Below, in pieces: positions 1 through 9,738 of a stretch of DNA of 64,000 nucleotides (its first letter is position 1; every line of letters begins with the position of its first letter). Under the pieces are notes generated by a model, which saw nothing but the letters and a program-made list of their open reading frames with translations, ran no database searches and was not told where the DNA came from. The DNA lies in contig JADLBX010000040.1 of NCBI GenBank assembly GCA_020847435.1, positions 1 through 64,000 of the forward strand, read 5' to 3'. This DNA is from Anaerolineales bacterium. Lineage in GTDB: Bacteria; Chloroflexota; Anaerolineae; Anaerolineales; Villigracilaceae. The position numbers and the translations under genes are program-made.

Positions 1-729
1 AAATACGAGGGACCCGATAAGATCGCCGCCATCATCATGGAGGGAGTAGTCGGCTCAAACGGACTCATCATCCCGCCCGATGATTACTGGCCCCGCGGGC
101 GCGAGATTTGCGATAAGTACGGCATCCTCTTGATCTCGGACGAAGTGATGAGCGGATGGGGACGCACGGGCAAATGGTTCGCCGTGGATAACTGGAACGT
201 CGTCCCCGACATCATCACCACCGCCAAAGGCATCACCAGCGGATATGCTCCGCTCGGCGCGGTGATCGTCTCAGAGAAGATTGCCAAATTCTTCGACGAC
301 AAATATCTCTATGCGGGTCTGACCTACAGCGCACACGCGCTTTCATGCGCGACTGCGTTGGCAACTATCGAAGTCTACGAAGAAGACAAACTCATCGAAA
401 ACGCCGCGTTGCTTGGAAAATATCTCGGCGAAGCGTTGGAAGACATCAAGGCGCGGCACGTCTCCGTTGGCGATGTTCGTTATATCGGACTGTTCTCCAC
501 GATTGAGTTGGTTGTCAACCGTGAGACGAAAGAAAGTTTCTCGCCCGCAGTCATGGCTGAGGTGGGGAAGGTCCTGCGCCAAAACGGACTGTTCACTTTC
601 ATCATGGCAAACAACATGGGAAGTATGGTCTTCATCGTCCCGCCGCTGTGCATCACGCAGGAGCAACTCGATGAAGGGCTTGCGATCGTGGAGAAGGCGT
701 TGGAAGTGACGGATAAGCAAGTCAAGTAA
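1..729 (+). CDS. Class III PLP aminotransferase (C-terminal part; gene begins before the window)
   Basis: Frame open from base 1; ISDEVMSGWGRTGKWFAV and ITTAKGITSGYAPLGAV (PLP-Lys motif) typical of class III aminotransferases. Confidence 0.9.
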   Translation, partial: KYEGPDKIAAIIMEGVVGSNGLIIPPDDYWPRGREICDKYGILLISDEVMSGWGRTGKWFAVDNWNVVPDIITTAKGITSGYAPLGAVIVSEKIAKFFDDKYLYAGLTYSAHALSCATALATIEVYEEDKLIENAALLGKYLGEALEDIKARHVSVGDVRYIGLFSTIELVVNRETKESFSPAVMAEVGKVLRQNGLFTFIMANNMGSMVFIVPPLCITQEQLDEGLAIVEKALEVTDKQVK

Positions 730-758
730 TGTTGAAAGTGGTAGAGTAAAATAGAGTC

Positions 759-1841
759 ATGAAAAAAATAAAAGACCAAGCTCCCGTTACTTACTCAGTG
801 AATCGTCCAGCAGAAATGCCGTTTTGGAATGAAATTATTTGTGGAGATAGCGCAGTTTTGCTTAAGTCCATTCCAGCCAATAGTGTTGACTTGATTATCA
901 CTTCTCCTCCGTATTTTCAGCAGAGAGAATATGATGGTGGAGGTGTTGGGAACGAAAAGAAACCCGACGATTATATTTCTGCGCTGATGAAAATCTTTCG
1001 TGAGTGCGTCCGTGTAATCAAACCAACAGGCAGCATTGTTTTCAATGTTGGTGACAAGTATGAGGATAGTAGTTTGTTGTTAATGCCTTATAGGTTTGCT
1101 ATCGCCGCAACTGAGCAATGCGGTGTGGCTCTTGTAAATAATGTAACATGGGTAAAGTCCAACCCGACCCCAAGGCAATTCAAACGCAGACTGGTAAGTA
1201 GCACAGAACCGTTCTTTCATTTTGTAAAATCCCAAGACTACAAATATTTTCTTGATGAGTTTCTCAAGCCAACCGAAGAACCAAAAACAAATGGCAATGG
1301 AACAGGTGAAAATGTAGGAAAAAAATACTTTCCGCTGATTGAGCAATCGACACTTACACCAAAACAGAAAGAAATGGCAAGAAACGCACTGGAAGAAGTC
1401 ATCGAAGAAGTTCGTAATGGCGAAATTCAAGGTTTTCGTATGAAAATCAGGGGAATTCATTCAGAGCCTTTTGGCGGACAAGATGGCGGAAGAAAAATTC
1501 AATTGGACAAAAACGGATTTACTATCATCCGTATTTATGGTAACCCATTAAAGAAAGATGTTATCACTACACCTGTTGAATCGTTGAAAAACTGTCCACA
1601 CCCCGCTATCTATCCAGTAAAAATTGTGGATGAGTTTATAAAACTATTGACACAAAAAGGCGAAGTTGTTCTTGACCCTTTCATGGGTTCTGGCTCAACG
1701 GCTGTGTCTGCTTTTCAAAACGAGAGAGTGTATATCGGTTTTGATATAAGCGAAGAATATTGCCTTTACGCCCAAAAACGTTTGAGTAGCGTGAAGCATC
1801 AATTGTCTTTGTGGGAGCGAAACAATGCCGCAAACGCCTAA
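759..1841 (+). CDS. Type II site-specific DNA methyltransferase (N4/N6 amino type)
   Basis: TSPPY catalytic motif (TSPPYFQQREYDG) and FMGSGST SAM-binding motif; AT-rich compared with flanks; overlaps next ORF. Confidence 0.88.
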   Translation: MKKIKDQAPVTYSVNRPAEMPFWNEIICGDSAVLLKSIPANSVDLIITSPPYFQQREYDGGGVGNEKKPDDYISALMKIFRECVRVIKPTGSIVFNVGDKYEDSSLLLMPYRFAIAATEQCGVALVNNVTWVKSNPTPRQFKRRLVSSTEPFFHFVKSQDYKYFLDEFLKPTEEPKTNGNGTGENVGKKYFPLIEQSTLTPKQKEMARNALEEVIEEVRNGEIQGFRMKIRGIHSEPFGGQDGGRKIQLDKNGFTIIRIYGNPLKKDVITTPVESLKNCPHPAIYPVKIVDEFIKLLTQKGEVVLDPFMGSGSTAVSAFQNERVYIGFDISEEYCLYAQKRLSSVKHQLSLWERNNAANA

Positions 1842-2970
1842 TGAATTATTGGAAACCGCTTACGAAGCGGCGAAGAAGAGGTCATTAAAAACAATTTTAT
1901 CTGGCTTGCCAGATGAATACGTTGACGAATTAAGAATCATCGTAGAAAATGCTGAAACTCAAAAAGCCGTTCTGGGCGTTACATTGACTTCGCTTGTGTA
2001 CAAGGTTTATCAGCCTGAACAAGATATTCGCAAACATCAGGAAGGTATGAAGGGCGGTTATTCGGGTAGAACGTTTGACACGAAATATGTCACCCCATTT
2101 TTGAAAAGCAAATTCCCTCATTTCGCAATGGCTGAAAGCGCATGGTTGACTCGTTCTTTAGAACAACCTCGCCCATACAATCTTAATTTTCCAGGCAAGA
2201 TTCGTAACATCGCTCTGAAAACTGCTTTTTTGAGAACATTAGACCATGTGCAGGCTGAAAGCAATCTTGCGCCTAAGTTGCTGGTTGCGTTAATGGGTCT
2301 TATGTTTGAATCAACAGCAAGCGATGACGCTCTTTTTGCCAGAGTACAAGTTGCAAGTAGTATAACGATTGCAAAAATCATAGACGCGCTAAGCCTGCAT
2401 ATTCGTCACGATTATGGCAAAGGCATTGTTGGAACTGCCCGCCTTCCTGTCCTGGCGATTTACTCTGTTTATAACCTCCTGATGCCTGATGTCAGGAGAT
2501 ATTCGGGAAAATTTCTCTTGCCACTCGAATCGCATACCAGCCCCGATTCTCGTTCTAAATCTTTGGGGGATATTGATGTAAACAATGCCGATAATTCGTG
2601 TTTCGAGTCGGTTGAAATCAAGCACAACAAGCCGGTTACCGCTGATATGGTTGGTGTAGTTTATCGAAAGATAAGAAACACTGAAATTGACCGTTACTAT
2701 ATTTTGACTACAAGTGAACCGAACTTTGATGACTACGAATCGGTAGTGCAAGAAATAGATAAGTACAAGAAAGTTCACTCATGCCAGATTATTGTCAACG
2801 GCGTTATCCCTTCATTGAAATATTACATGCGCTTAATAAGCAACCCACAAGACATTGTTGGTGAATATACCAAATGGCTTGAATTTGAATATCAACGCGC
2901 CAGTGGAGTTAAAAGAGAACATTTGCGATTTTGGCAAGAAATACGTCAAACTTTGTTGAACCTTGAATGA
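1825..2970 (+). CDS. Probable cognate type II restriction endonuclease (possibly SacI-like family)
   Basis: Overlaps the methyltransferase by 17 bp on the same strand; GGYSGRTFDTKYVTPFLK / WLTRSLEQP resemble, from memory, SacI-type REases; SVEIKHNKPV is a plausible E-x-K nuclease element. Confidence 0.6.
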   Translation: MPQTPNELLETAYEAAKKRSLKTILSGLPDEYVDELRIIVENAETQKAVLGVTLTSLVYKVYQPEQDIRKHQEGMKGGYSGRTFDTKYVTPFLKSKFPHFAMAESAWLTRSLEQPRPYNLNFPGKIRNIALKTAFLRTLDHVQAESNLAPKLLVALMGLMFESTASDDALFARVQVASSITIAKIIDALSLHIRHDYGKGIVGTARLPVLAIYSVYNLLMPDVRRYSGKFLLPLESHTSPDSRSKSLGDIDVNNADNSCFESVEIKHNKPVTADMVGVVYRKIRNTEIDRYYILTTSEPNFDDYESVVQEIDKYKKVHSCQIIVNGVIPSLKYYMRLISNPQDIVGEYTKWLEFEYQRASGVKREHLRFWQEIRQTLLNLE

Positions 2971-3133
2971 CTTTACCCCAGGAAACTATCCTCAATAACA
3001 AAGTGGGCGGCTGAGGCGAGAGCAAAAGTTCAACGGATAGAATCAACTATCAGATTAGAAAGAAGCGTAGCGCGTCATCCAATTACCAATTACTACTTAC
3101 TTACCAATCTCTAATCTCTTATTCGGAGTAAAC

Positions 3134-4600
3134 ATGGAAATCCTCAACTATATAAACGGCTCATGGACAAAACCAAACGTCGCAGAATATTTTGACGTAA
3201 TCAACCCCGCCACAGGACTCGTCATCGCCAAGACTCCGCTCGGCACAAAAGCGGATGTTGACTCAGCGGCGAAAGCGGCGAGTGAGGCGCTCGATGGCTG
3301 GCGCAGGACGCCCGTCAACGACCGCGTGCAGTATCTATTCAAATTGCGCGACCTGATGCGCGCCAACCACGATGAAATAGCCAAACTCATCACGAACGAA
3401 TGCGGCAAAACGTTTGAAGAAGCAAAAGCCGAGATGGTACGAGCCTTCGAGAACATCGAAGTTGCGTGCGGGATGCCGATGATGATGAAGGGCGAATTTG
3501 TCGAAGACATCGCCACAGGCATAGACGAGACGATGATCCGTCAGCCCGTCGGCGTGTGTGCCACGATTGCGCCGTTCAACTTCCCTGGCATGATCCCGTT
3601 TTGGTATCTGCCCTACGCGCTCGCGGCGGGCAACACCTACATCGTCAAGCCGTCCGAAAAAGTTCCGATGACGATGCAGTTCATTTTCAAACTCATCGAG
3701 CAGGTCGGCTTCCCGAAGGGCGTGGTCAATCTCGTCAACGGCGCAAAAGAAACGGTGGATGGGATTCTCGAACACCCGTCCATTCGCGCGGTGACGTTCG
3801 TCGGCTCGACCAACGTCGCCAAGTATGTTTATGCCACCGCCGCCGCACACGGCAAACGCGTTCAGGCGCAGGGCGGGGCGAAGAATCCCGTCATCGTTTT
3901 ACCCGACGCCGATATGGACATGGCGACGAAAATTATTGCGGACTCCGCCTTCGGATGCGCGGGACAGCGCTGTCTCGCCGTTTCTTTCGCAGTGACAGTT
4001 GGTTCAGCCCGTTCGACTTTTACCGAAGCGATATGCGACGCCGCCTCCTCGCGCGTCGTCGGCTACGGACTCGACTCAGGCGTCCAGATGGGACCCGTCA
4101 TCAATGCCGCGTCGAAGGCGAGAGTCGAGTCGCTGATTGGACTCGGCGTCAAGGAAGGGGCAACCGTCCCTGTGGATGGACGCGGGGTTTCCATCCAAGG
4201 ATATGAATCGGGCAACTTCGTCCGTCCCACAATTTTGGCGGACGTCCCGCGCGGCAGTGAAATCGCAAAGACGGAAATTTTCGGACCCGTGTTGAGTCTC
4301 ATGCACGTCGAGACGGTGGACGAGGCGATTGAGTTGGTGAACGGCGGGCAATATGGAAATCAGGCGAGCCTGTTCACGTCGTCTGGTTCTGCCGCGCGGA
4401 AATTTCGCTACGAAGCCGAAGCGGGCAACATCGGAATCAACATCGGTGTCGCCGCGCCGATGGCATTCTTCCCGTTCAGCGGCTGGAAAGATTCGTTCTT
4501 CGGCGACATGCACGGTCAAGCGATGGACGCGGTAGAATTTTTCACGCAAAAAAAAATTGTGATCGAAAGATGGCCGAAGGAATGGACGAGGAAATTCTAG
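3134..4600 (+). CDS. mmsA: CoA-acylating methylmalonate-semialdehyde dehydrogenase-type aldehyde dehydrogenase
   Basis: Full-length ALDH fold; [39 protein letters not shown] catalytic Cys motif. Confidence 0.85.
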   Translation: MEILNYINGSWTKPNVAEYFDVINPATGLVIAKTPLGTKADVDSAAKAASEALDGWRRTPVNDRVQYLFKLRDLMRANHDEIAKLITNECGKTFEEAKAEMVRAFENIEVACGMPMMMKGEFVEDIATGIDETMIRQPVGVCATIAPFNFPGMIPFWYLPYALAAGNTYIVKPSEKVPMTMQFIFKLIEQVGFPKGVVNLVNGAKETVDGILEHPSIRAVTFVGSTNVAKYVYATAAAHGKRVQAQGGAKNPVIVLPDADMDMATKIIADSAFGCAGQRCLAVSFAVTVGSARSTFTEAICDAASSRVVGYGLDSGVQMGPVINAASKARVESLIGLGVKEGATVPVDGRGVSIQGYESGNFVRPTILADVPRGSEIAKTEIFGPVLSLMHVETVDEAIELVNGGQYGNQASLFTSSGSAARKFRYEAEAGNIGINIGVAAPMAFFPFSGWKDSFFGDMHGQAMDAVEFFTQKKIVIERWPKEWTRKF

Positions 4601-4607
4601 GCATACT

Positions 4608-4793
4608 CGGTGGTCGAGTAGGCGGCATCGCGCTGAGCGGAGCGAGGAGCGCAAGTTGCGACGAACGAAGCCGAAGCGTTGCCGCCGTATCGAGACCACT
4701 AGTTTTCAAAAGTACTCTGGTAACAAGAATTACTTTACGGCGCGGTGGTCTCGATACGTCCCGCGACGATCATGCGGGACTACTCGACCACCG
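4608..4793. repeat. Two-hairpin intergenic element, copy A (CGGTGGTCGAGTAG ... GTATCGAGACCAC ... GTGGTCTCGATACG ... CTACTCGACCACCG)
   Basis: Inverted ends and internal hairpins read directly; related copies at 16916, 18560, 36457, 62287. Confidence 0.9.
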
Positions 4794-4820
4794 AAATAAA
4801 AAAAACAAGAGGAGAAAAAC

Positions 4821-5927
4821 ATGAGGATAAAACGAACGGCTGTACTGATCCTGTTGTTGAGCGGCATCGTATCTGCCTGTGCGCCCGCCGCGCCGCCTGT
4901 GACGTCCACAGAACTGAACGTGTACGCCTTTTCGGAATACATCCCTGAAGCGTTGGTCGCAGGGTTTGAAAACGAAACGGACGTGCAGGTGAATGTGGAA
5001 ACGTACTCGACCAACGAGGAGATGATCGAAGGGCTGAAGAACAAGCCTGGCAAATACGACTTGATCGTCCCCAGCGATTACGCGGTGGAAACGTTGATAG
5101 CGCAGAAAGCCCTGCTCCCGTTGGATTTGAAGACGATTCCGAATTACGACAAAATTGACACGGCATTTTTGAGTCCATACTTCGACCCGTACAGCGTCAA
5201 CAGCCGCCGACCTGGGGCGAAGAACGAAAAATTCAGCCTGCCCTATTTGTGGGGCACAACGGGAATCCTATATGATCCCGCAATGGTTTCTGAGCCGATC
5301 TCCAGTTGGCAGGACCTATGGCGACCCGAACTCGCGGGTCATATCGTCGTGCTGGACGATTCGCGCGAGATGATGGGCGTTGCCCTGCTCACGCTGGGCT
5401 ATAACAAGAATGAAACAAACCCAGCCCGTCTTGCCGAAGCGCGCGATAAATTAATGGAACTCGCCCCTGGCGTTGTCGCCTACGATACGGAAACGCCCGA
5501 AGACTATTTGCTTTCTGGGCGGGCTTGGGTGGCGGTTTTGTATAACGGCAACGCCGCATTGGCTGAAAGACAGAACCCAAATCTTGTGTATGTTTTGCCG
5601 AGCGAAGGCGCGGGGATTTGGTTCGATAACATGGCGATTCCTGCAGACGCGCCGCATTCCGATGCCGCGATTGCCTTCATGAATTATGTGCTGGCGCCTG
5701 AAAATGCTGCGCTGGTGGTCAAGGAATATCCCTATTCAACGCCGAACATCGGCGCGCTTGAATATTTGCAAGCCAATGATGCGGAAGTCTACGAAGCGTA
5801 TGTGTCAAGCCTCGCCTCGAATCCGCCGCAGGATGCGTTGTTGGGCGCCGTTCTGGTCAAGCGCGTCAACGACTCGGCCGCCGCTTTGTACGAAGAGTAT
5901 TGGTTAGAAGTCAAATCTGCCCGCTAA
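4821..5927 (+). CDS. PotD-like polyamine ABC transporter substrate-binding lipoprotein (second paralogue)
   Basis: Lipoprotein signal LLLSGIVSACAP; ELNVYAFSEYIPEALVAGFE, YDLIVPSDYAVETL; paralogous to 12728..13891. Confidence 0.85.
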   Translation: MRIKRTAVLILLLSGIVSACAPAAPPVTSTELNVYAFSEYIPEALVAGFENETDVQVNVETYSTNEEMIEGLKNKPGKYDLIVPSDYAVETLIAQKALLPLDLKTIPNYDKIDTAFLSPYFDPYSVNSRRPGAKNEKFSLPYLWGTTGILYDPAMVSEPISSWQDLWRPELAGHIVVLDDSREMMGVALLTLGYNKNETNPARLAEARDKLMELAPGVVAYDTETPEDYLLSGRAWVAVLYNGNAALAERQNPNLVYVLPSEGAGIWFDNMAIPADAPHSDAAIAFMNYVLAPENAALVVKEYPYSTPNIGALEYLQANDAEVYEAYVSSLASNPPQDALLGAVLVKRVNDSAAALYEEYWLEVKSAR

Positions 5928-5936
5928 GGAGAAACC

Positions 5937-7343
5937 ATGACTGCTATCACTTCTAATAATGGTCACATACCTGTCCGTGTTATCGCGCGTAGGTTGACTC
6001 TCCTGCCGCTGGTGATGATCATGTTCTTCACTGTCAGCGGCGGCGCGTATGGTCTCGAAGATTTGGTTGGTTACTCGGGACCCGGCATGGCATTGCTTCT
6101 CATCCTGCTCACGCCGATCATCTGGAGCCTGCCCACCGCGTTGATGGTCGCGGAACTATCCACCGCCATGCCCGTGCAGGGCGGATACTACGCGTGGGTG
6201 AAGAAAGCCCTCGGTCCGTTTTGGGGATTTCAGGAAGGCTGGTGGAGTTGGGTCACTTCGTTCGTGGATATGGCGATCTATCCCGTCCTTTTTGCTGACT
6301 ACCTCTCCACGCTTCTTGTTCAACAATTCGGCATCCACGCCCTCGAAAACGAACTGATCCACTGGTTGGTGACTCTGGTCGTCATCTGGGTCTTCACGGC
6401 GATCAACATTCGCGGCTCGAAAGGAGTCGGCGATTCATCCAACTGGTTTGGCTTGTTCATCCTCGCGCCGTTCGCCGTGATGTCGGCGATCGGCATCTTT
6501 CGGCTGATCCAAAACCCTGTCAACGTGTGGGAGCCGTTCATCCCGCCCGATTCAACATTCCTCGGCGCGTTTGGCGTCGGCTTGTTTGTGGTGATGTGGA
6601 ATTATCTCGGCTGGGACGGCGTCTCCACGGTTAGCGAAGAGATTGACAACCCGCGCAGAAATTATCCGCGCGCGCTGGCTTTGACGATCCCGCTCGTCAC
6701 GCTGGCGTACTTCCTGCCAGTGCTGGCAGGTTTGGCTGTCGCGGCGGATTGGAGCGGCTGGACGGCGGGATACTTTCCCGAAGTCGCGGCGCAGATCGGA
6801 GGTCAGTGGTTGGGGGCGTGGTTGGCGATCGGCGGTTTGGTCAGCGCGGTAGGCTTGTTCAACGCCTTGCTGTTATCCATCTCGCGGTTGCCGTTCGTCA
6901 TGGCGGAGGACGGTTACCTGCCGAAGGCGATCACGAAAATGCACCCAAAATTTGAAACGCCGTGGGTCGCCATCATCGTCTGCGCCACGATCTACTCTTT
7001 CTTCACTTTGAGCGCGTTTGCCAGCCTCGTTGTTGTGGATGTGATCGTCTACTCCGCCGCGTTGTTGTTGGAGTTCGCGGCGTTGATCGCCTTCCGCATC
7101 AAATATCCCAAGATGAAACGTCCGTATCGCGTGCCTGGCGGTTGGATTGGAATCTTTTTGATTACCATCCTGCCTGTGGGAGTTTTGGGGCTTGCCGTGG
7201 TCAGCACGATTCAGGAGGAGGGCATCGGCGCGTTGTATCTGTCCATTGCCGCGATTGCCACAGGTCCCATTTTGTATCCGATCCTGAAAAAATTTATCAA
7301 GAAGGATCAACCCGATGTGGAAGTCCCCATTGAGGAAGAATAA
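5937..7343 (+). CDS. APC-superfamily amino acid/polyamine permease
   Basis: Multiple TM segments; FFTVSGGAYGLEDLVGYSGPGMALLLILLTPIIWSLPTALMVAELSTAMPVQGGYYAWV. Confidence 0.9.
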   Translation: MTAITSNNGHIPVRVIARRLTLLPLVMIMFFTVSGGAYGLEDLVGYSGPGMALLLILLTPIIWSLPTALMVAELSTAMPVQGGYYAWVKKALGPFWGFQEGWWSWVTSFVDMAIYPVLFADYLSTLLVQQFGIHALENELIHWLVTLVVIWVFTAINIRGSKGVGDSSNWFGLFILAPFAVMSAIGIFRLIQNPVNVWEPFIPPDSTFLGAFGVGLFVVMWNYLGWDGVSTVSEEIDNPRRNYPRALALTIPLVTLAYFLPVLAGLAVAADWSGWTAGYFPEVAAQIGGQWLGAWLAIGGLVSAVGLFNALLLSISRLPFVMAEDGYLPKAITKMHPKFETPWVAIIVCATIYSFFTLSAFASLVVVDVIVYSAALLLEFAALIAFRIKYPKMKRPYRVPGGWIGIFLITILPVGVLGLAVVSTIQEEGIGALYLSIAAIATGPILYPILKKFIKKDQPDVEVPIEEE

Positions 7344-7357
7344 GGAAGGAGTAAACC

Positions 7358-7783
7358 ATGATCAAGAAAATTCTTTTACCGACAGACGGTTCGGAACATG
7401 CGGCAAAGACAGTCGCGTATGCGATTGATCTCGCCAAATTGTTGAAAGCCAGCGTTGAAGTCATGTATGCCTATCAGCCATCCGCAGTCCTTCGCAAACG
7501 CGCTGCGGCGATGATGGAGGAATACAAACGCGCGATCGAAGAGGATGCGAAGGAGATTGTAGAGGAAGTAGCTGAAAAACTGAAAGCAGAAGGACTCCAA
7601 GTATCCGCGTTGGTCGTGGAAGGTCCTGCGGCAGACGCTATTCTGCGCGCGGCGGAGGATTCAAATCCCGACCTGATCGTGATGGGCTCACGCGGCGAAG
7701 GCGGTTTTACCTCTATGCTTCTCGGCGGCGTAACCGCGCAAGTGGTCAACTATTCAAAAGTTCCCGTGTTGGTCGTGAAATGA
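7358..7783 (+). CDS. Universal stress protein (UspA family)
   Basis: KKILLPTDGSEHAAKTVAYA ... DLIVMGSRGEGGFTSMLLGGVTAQVVNYSKVPVLVVK. Confidence 0.95.
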   Translation: MIKKILLPTDGSEHAAKTVAYAIDLAKLLKASVEVMYAYQPSAVLRKRAAAMMEEYKRAIEEDAKEIVEEVAEKLKAEGLQVSALVVEGPAADAILRAAEDSNPDLIVMGSRGEGGFTSMLLGGVTAQVVNYSKVPVLVVK

Positions 7784-7847
7784 CCTTGGCGATTGAGTAC
7801 TCCCGCTTGCACGAGGAAGAACATGGCGTGGACGAGGAAGCTCTAAG

Positions 7848-7935
7848 AACGTAGACAAGGAAACACGTAGACAAGTAAACGGCTCACAACCCTTCTCCGT
7901 GTGTCCGTGTGTACTTGTTTACGTGTATACCTGTA
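7848..7935. repeat. GTAGACAAGGAAACAC / GTTTACGTGTATACCTG imperfect inverted-repeat element, copy 1
   Basis: Direct reading; related copy at 15306..15405. Confidence 0.75.
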
Positions 7936-7956
7936 TCTTTAATACGCAAGGACATC

Positions 7957-9318
7957 ATGAATCAAAACTACACCAAGGCGCTCTCATACTCCTCTCAATG
8001 GCTTGACATCATCAAGCAAAATAACTTCCCTGAAGAATCGCAGGCGAAGTGGATCATCGACGAATCGAAAAATAACTTCGCCGAGCATTTCAATCGCGGC
8101 TGGCTGGAATATCGCAAATCCGTGACCGAGGCGGGCGATTGGGCGTCTGTCGAATGGTCGGGCAAAGGCTCGACGATCACCGACGTGATGGGACGCAAAT
8201 ACATTGACTGGCTCGGCGGTTTCGGCATGTTGGATCTGGGCTGGCGTCACCCCGAAGTCGTTGAAGCGGTGACAGCGCAATTGCAACGCAGTCCCATGCC
8301 CTCGCAGGAATTGATTGACCCTCTGCGCGGCGTTCTCGCAAAACTCATGGCAGAGATCACGCCAGGCGATTTGAAATACTCATGGTTTGCGGCGAGCGGC
8401 ACCGAAGCGATCGAAGCCTCGATAAAAATTGCCAAGCTCTTCACGGGCAAGTCTGCGTTCATCGTCGCGCTCAAAGGTTTTCACGGCAAGACGATGGGTT
8501 CGCTCTCGATGATGGGCAAAGCGGATTATCGTCAGCCGCTCGGCATGTTGTACGGCGGGCAGGTCTATCACGTCCCGTTCGGCGATGCGGATGCGCTCGA
8601 GAAGCAACTCGAAATTTGCGACAAGGTCGGCGTCGGCGTGGCAGGCGTGTTGTTCGAGCCGATTCAAGGCGAAGCGGGCGCCATCGTCCCGCCTGATGAT
8701 TTCTGGCCCCGCGTCCGCGCGGCGACGAAAAAATACGGCGTGCTCCTCATTGCGGATGAAGTGCAAACGGGTCTCGGTCGGACGGGGAAGCTGTGGGGCG
8801 TGAACCATTGGGATATCGCCCCCGACATCATCGCCACTGCGAAGTCCCTCGGCGGCGGCGTGATGCCCGTCAGCGCGGTGACGACTACCGAAGAAATCTT
8901 CAAACCGATGATGTATCCGAATCCGTTCATGCACACGACGACGACAGGCGGAGGCGCGCTCGCCTGCGCCGCGGCGATCGCCGCCATCAACGTCACGCTT
9001 CGCGACCGACTTTGGGAGGGCGCGGCGACGAAGGGCGCTTACCTCAAAGAGAAAGTGGACGAACTCGCGGCGGAGTTTCCGCAGGTGTATAAAAATGTAA
9101 CAGGCAAAGGCTTGCTCATCGGTCAACATTTCAACACGCCTGAGTTGGGCTACAAGGTCGCGGCAGAGTTATTCAAGCGCGGCGTGCTTGTCGCGGGCAC
9201 GTTGACCAGCGCGCAAACCATCCGCATCGAACCGCCGCTCATCATCGAGCAAAACGAAATTGACGAAGGCTTGAACCGTTTGAGTGATGCCGTCGGAGTT
9301 GTTGCGAAGACGATGTGA
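7957..9318 (+). CDS. Class III aminotransferase (putrescine/GABA-type)
   Basis: ORF from 7909 but best start at 7957 after AAGGAC; LIADEVQTGLGRTGKLWGV and ATAKSLGGGVMPVSAV motifs. Confidence 0.9.
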   Translation: MNQNYTKALSYSSQWLDIIKQNNFPEESQAKWIIDESKNNFAEHFNRGWLEYRKSVTEAGDWASVEWSGKGSTITDVMGRKYIDWLGGFGMLDLGWRHPEVVEAVTAQLQRSPMPSQELIDPLRGVLAKLMAEITPGDLKYSWFAASGTEAIEASIKIAKLFTGKSAFIVALKGFHGKTMGSLSMMGKADYRQPLGMLYGGQVYHVPFGDADALEKQLEICDKVGVGVAGVLFEPIQGEAGAIVPPDDFWPRVRAATKKYGVLLIADEVQTGLGRTGKLWGVNHWDIAPDIIATAKSLGGGVMPVSAVTTTEEIFKPMMYPNPFMHTTTTGGGALACAAAIAAINVTLRDRLWEGAATKGAYLKEKVDELAAEFPQVYKNVTGKGLLIGQHFNTPELGYKVAAELFKRGVLVAGTLTSAQTIRIEPPLIIEQNEIDEGLNRLSDAVGVVAKTM

Positions 9319-9338
9319 TACTGTTAAGTGAACGCCAC

Positions 9339-9492
9339 TGAGAGAGTGTTTCTTTACCCAAAGCGCGGCTCTTTTGTACACGGATTTCACGGAATGCACG
9401 GAAAAGAACAGATTTTTAAAAGATTTTTCCGTGAAATCAGCGTTATCCGTGTTGTCCGTGTCCAAAAAAGAAATTAAGAAACAGTCTCTGAG
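9339..9492. mobile_element. MITE-like ~150 bp palindromic element, copy 1 (TIR-like AGAGWSTGTTTCTTWA; core CACGGATTTCACGGA/TCCGTGAAAT)
   Basis: Homologous end to end, in opposite orientation, to 34737..34891. Confidence 0.8.
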
Positions 9493-9530
9493 ATACGGAG
9501 ACGCGGAGAAAATCGGTAGATCGCGAAAAC

Positions 9531-9583
9531 GTAGTAACGACTTCAGTCGTTAGGCTAAAAAGCGACTAAAGTCGCCACTACGA
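9531..9583. repeat. GTAGTAACGACTTCAGTCGTT palindromic unit pair
   Basis: GTAGTAACGACTTCAGTCGTT ... AGCGACTAAAGTCGCCACTAC; related unit at 13996..14041. Confidence 0.85.
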
Positions 9584-9738
9584 AGCCCTTCCGCGAAGTA
9601 CTGAAAATCATTTATAAAACTCCGTGACTCAGTGTCTCCGTGGTTCGAGCTTGTAGAGATCGCAGCGCTTAATTTTTGTGCCTTGTTATGGCATAAATAG
9701 CAGTAAAATAAGCAAATCCCGCTCTGAGGAGAAGAGAC

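Noticed and set aside
7815-7845. Possible copy of the mmsA 3' end (NMAWTRKL* vs KEWTRKF* at 4583-4600), which would make potD2-permease-USP a fourth bounded island
   Set aside because: Only about 6 residues / 20 nt of similarity in otherwise unmatched sequence; too short to claim without alignment statistics
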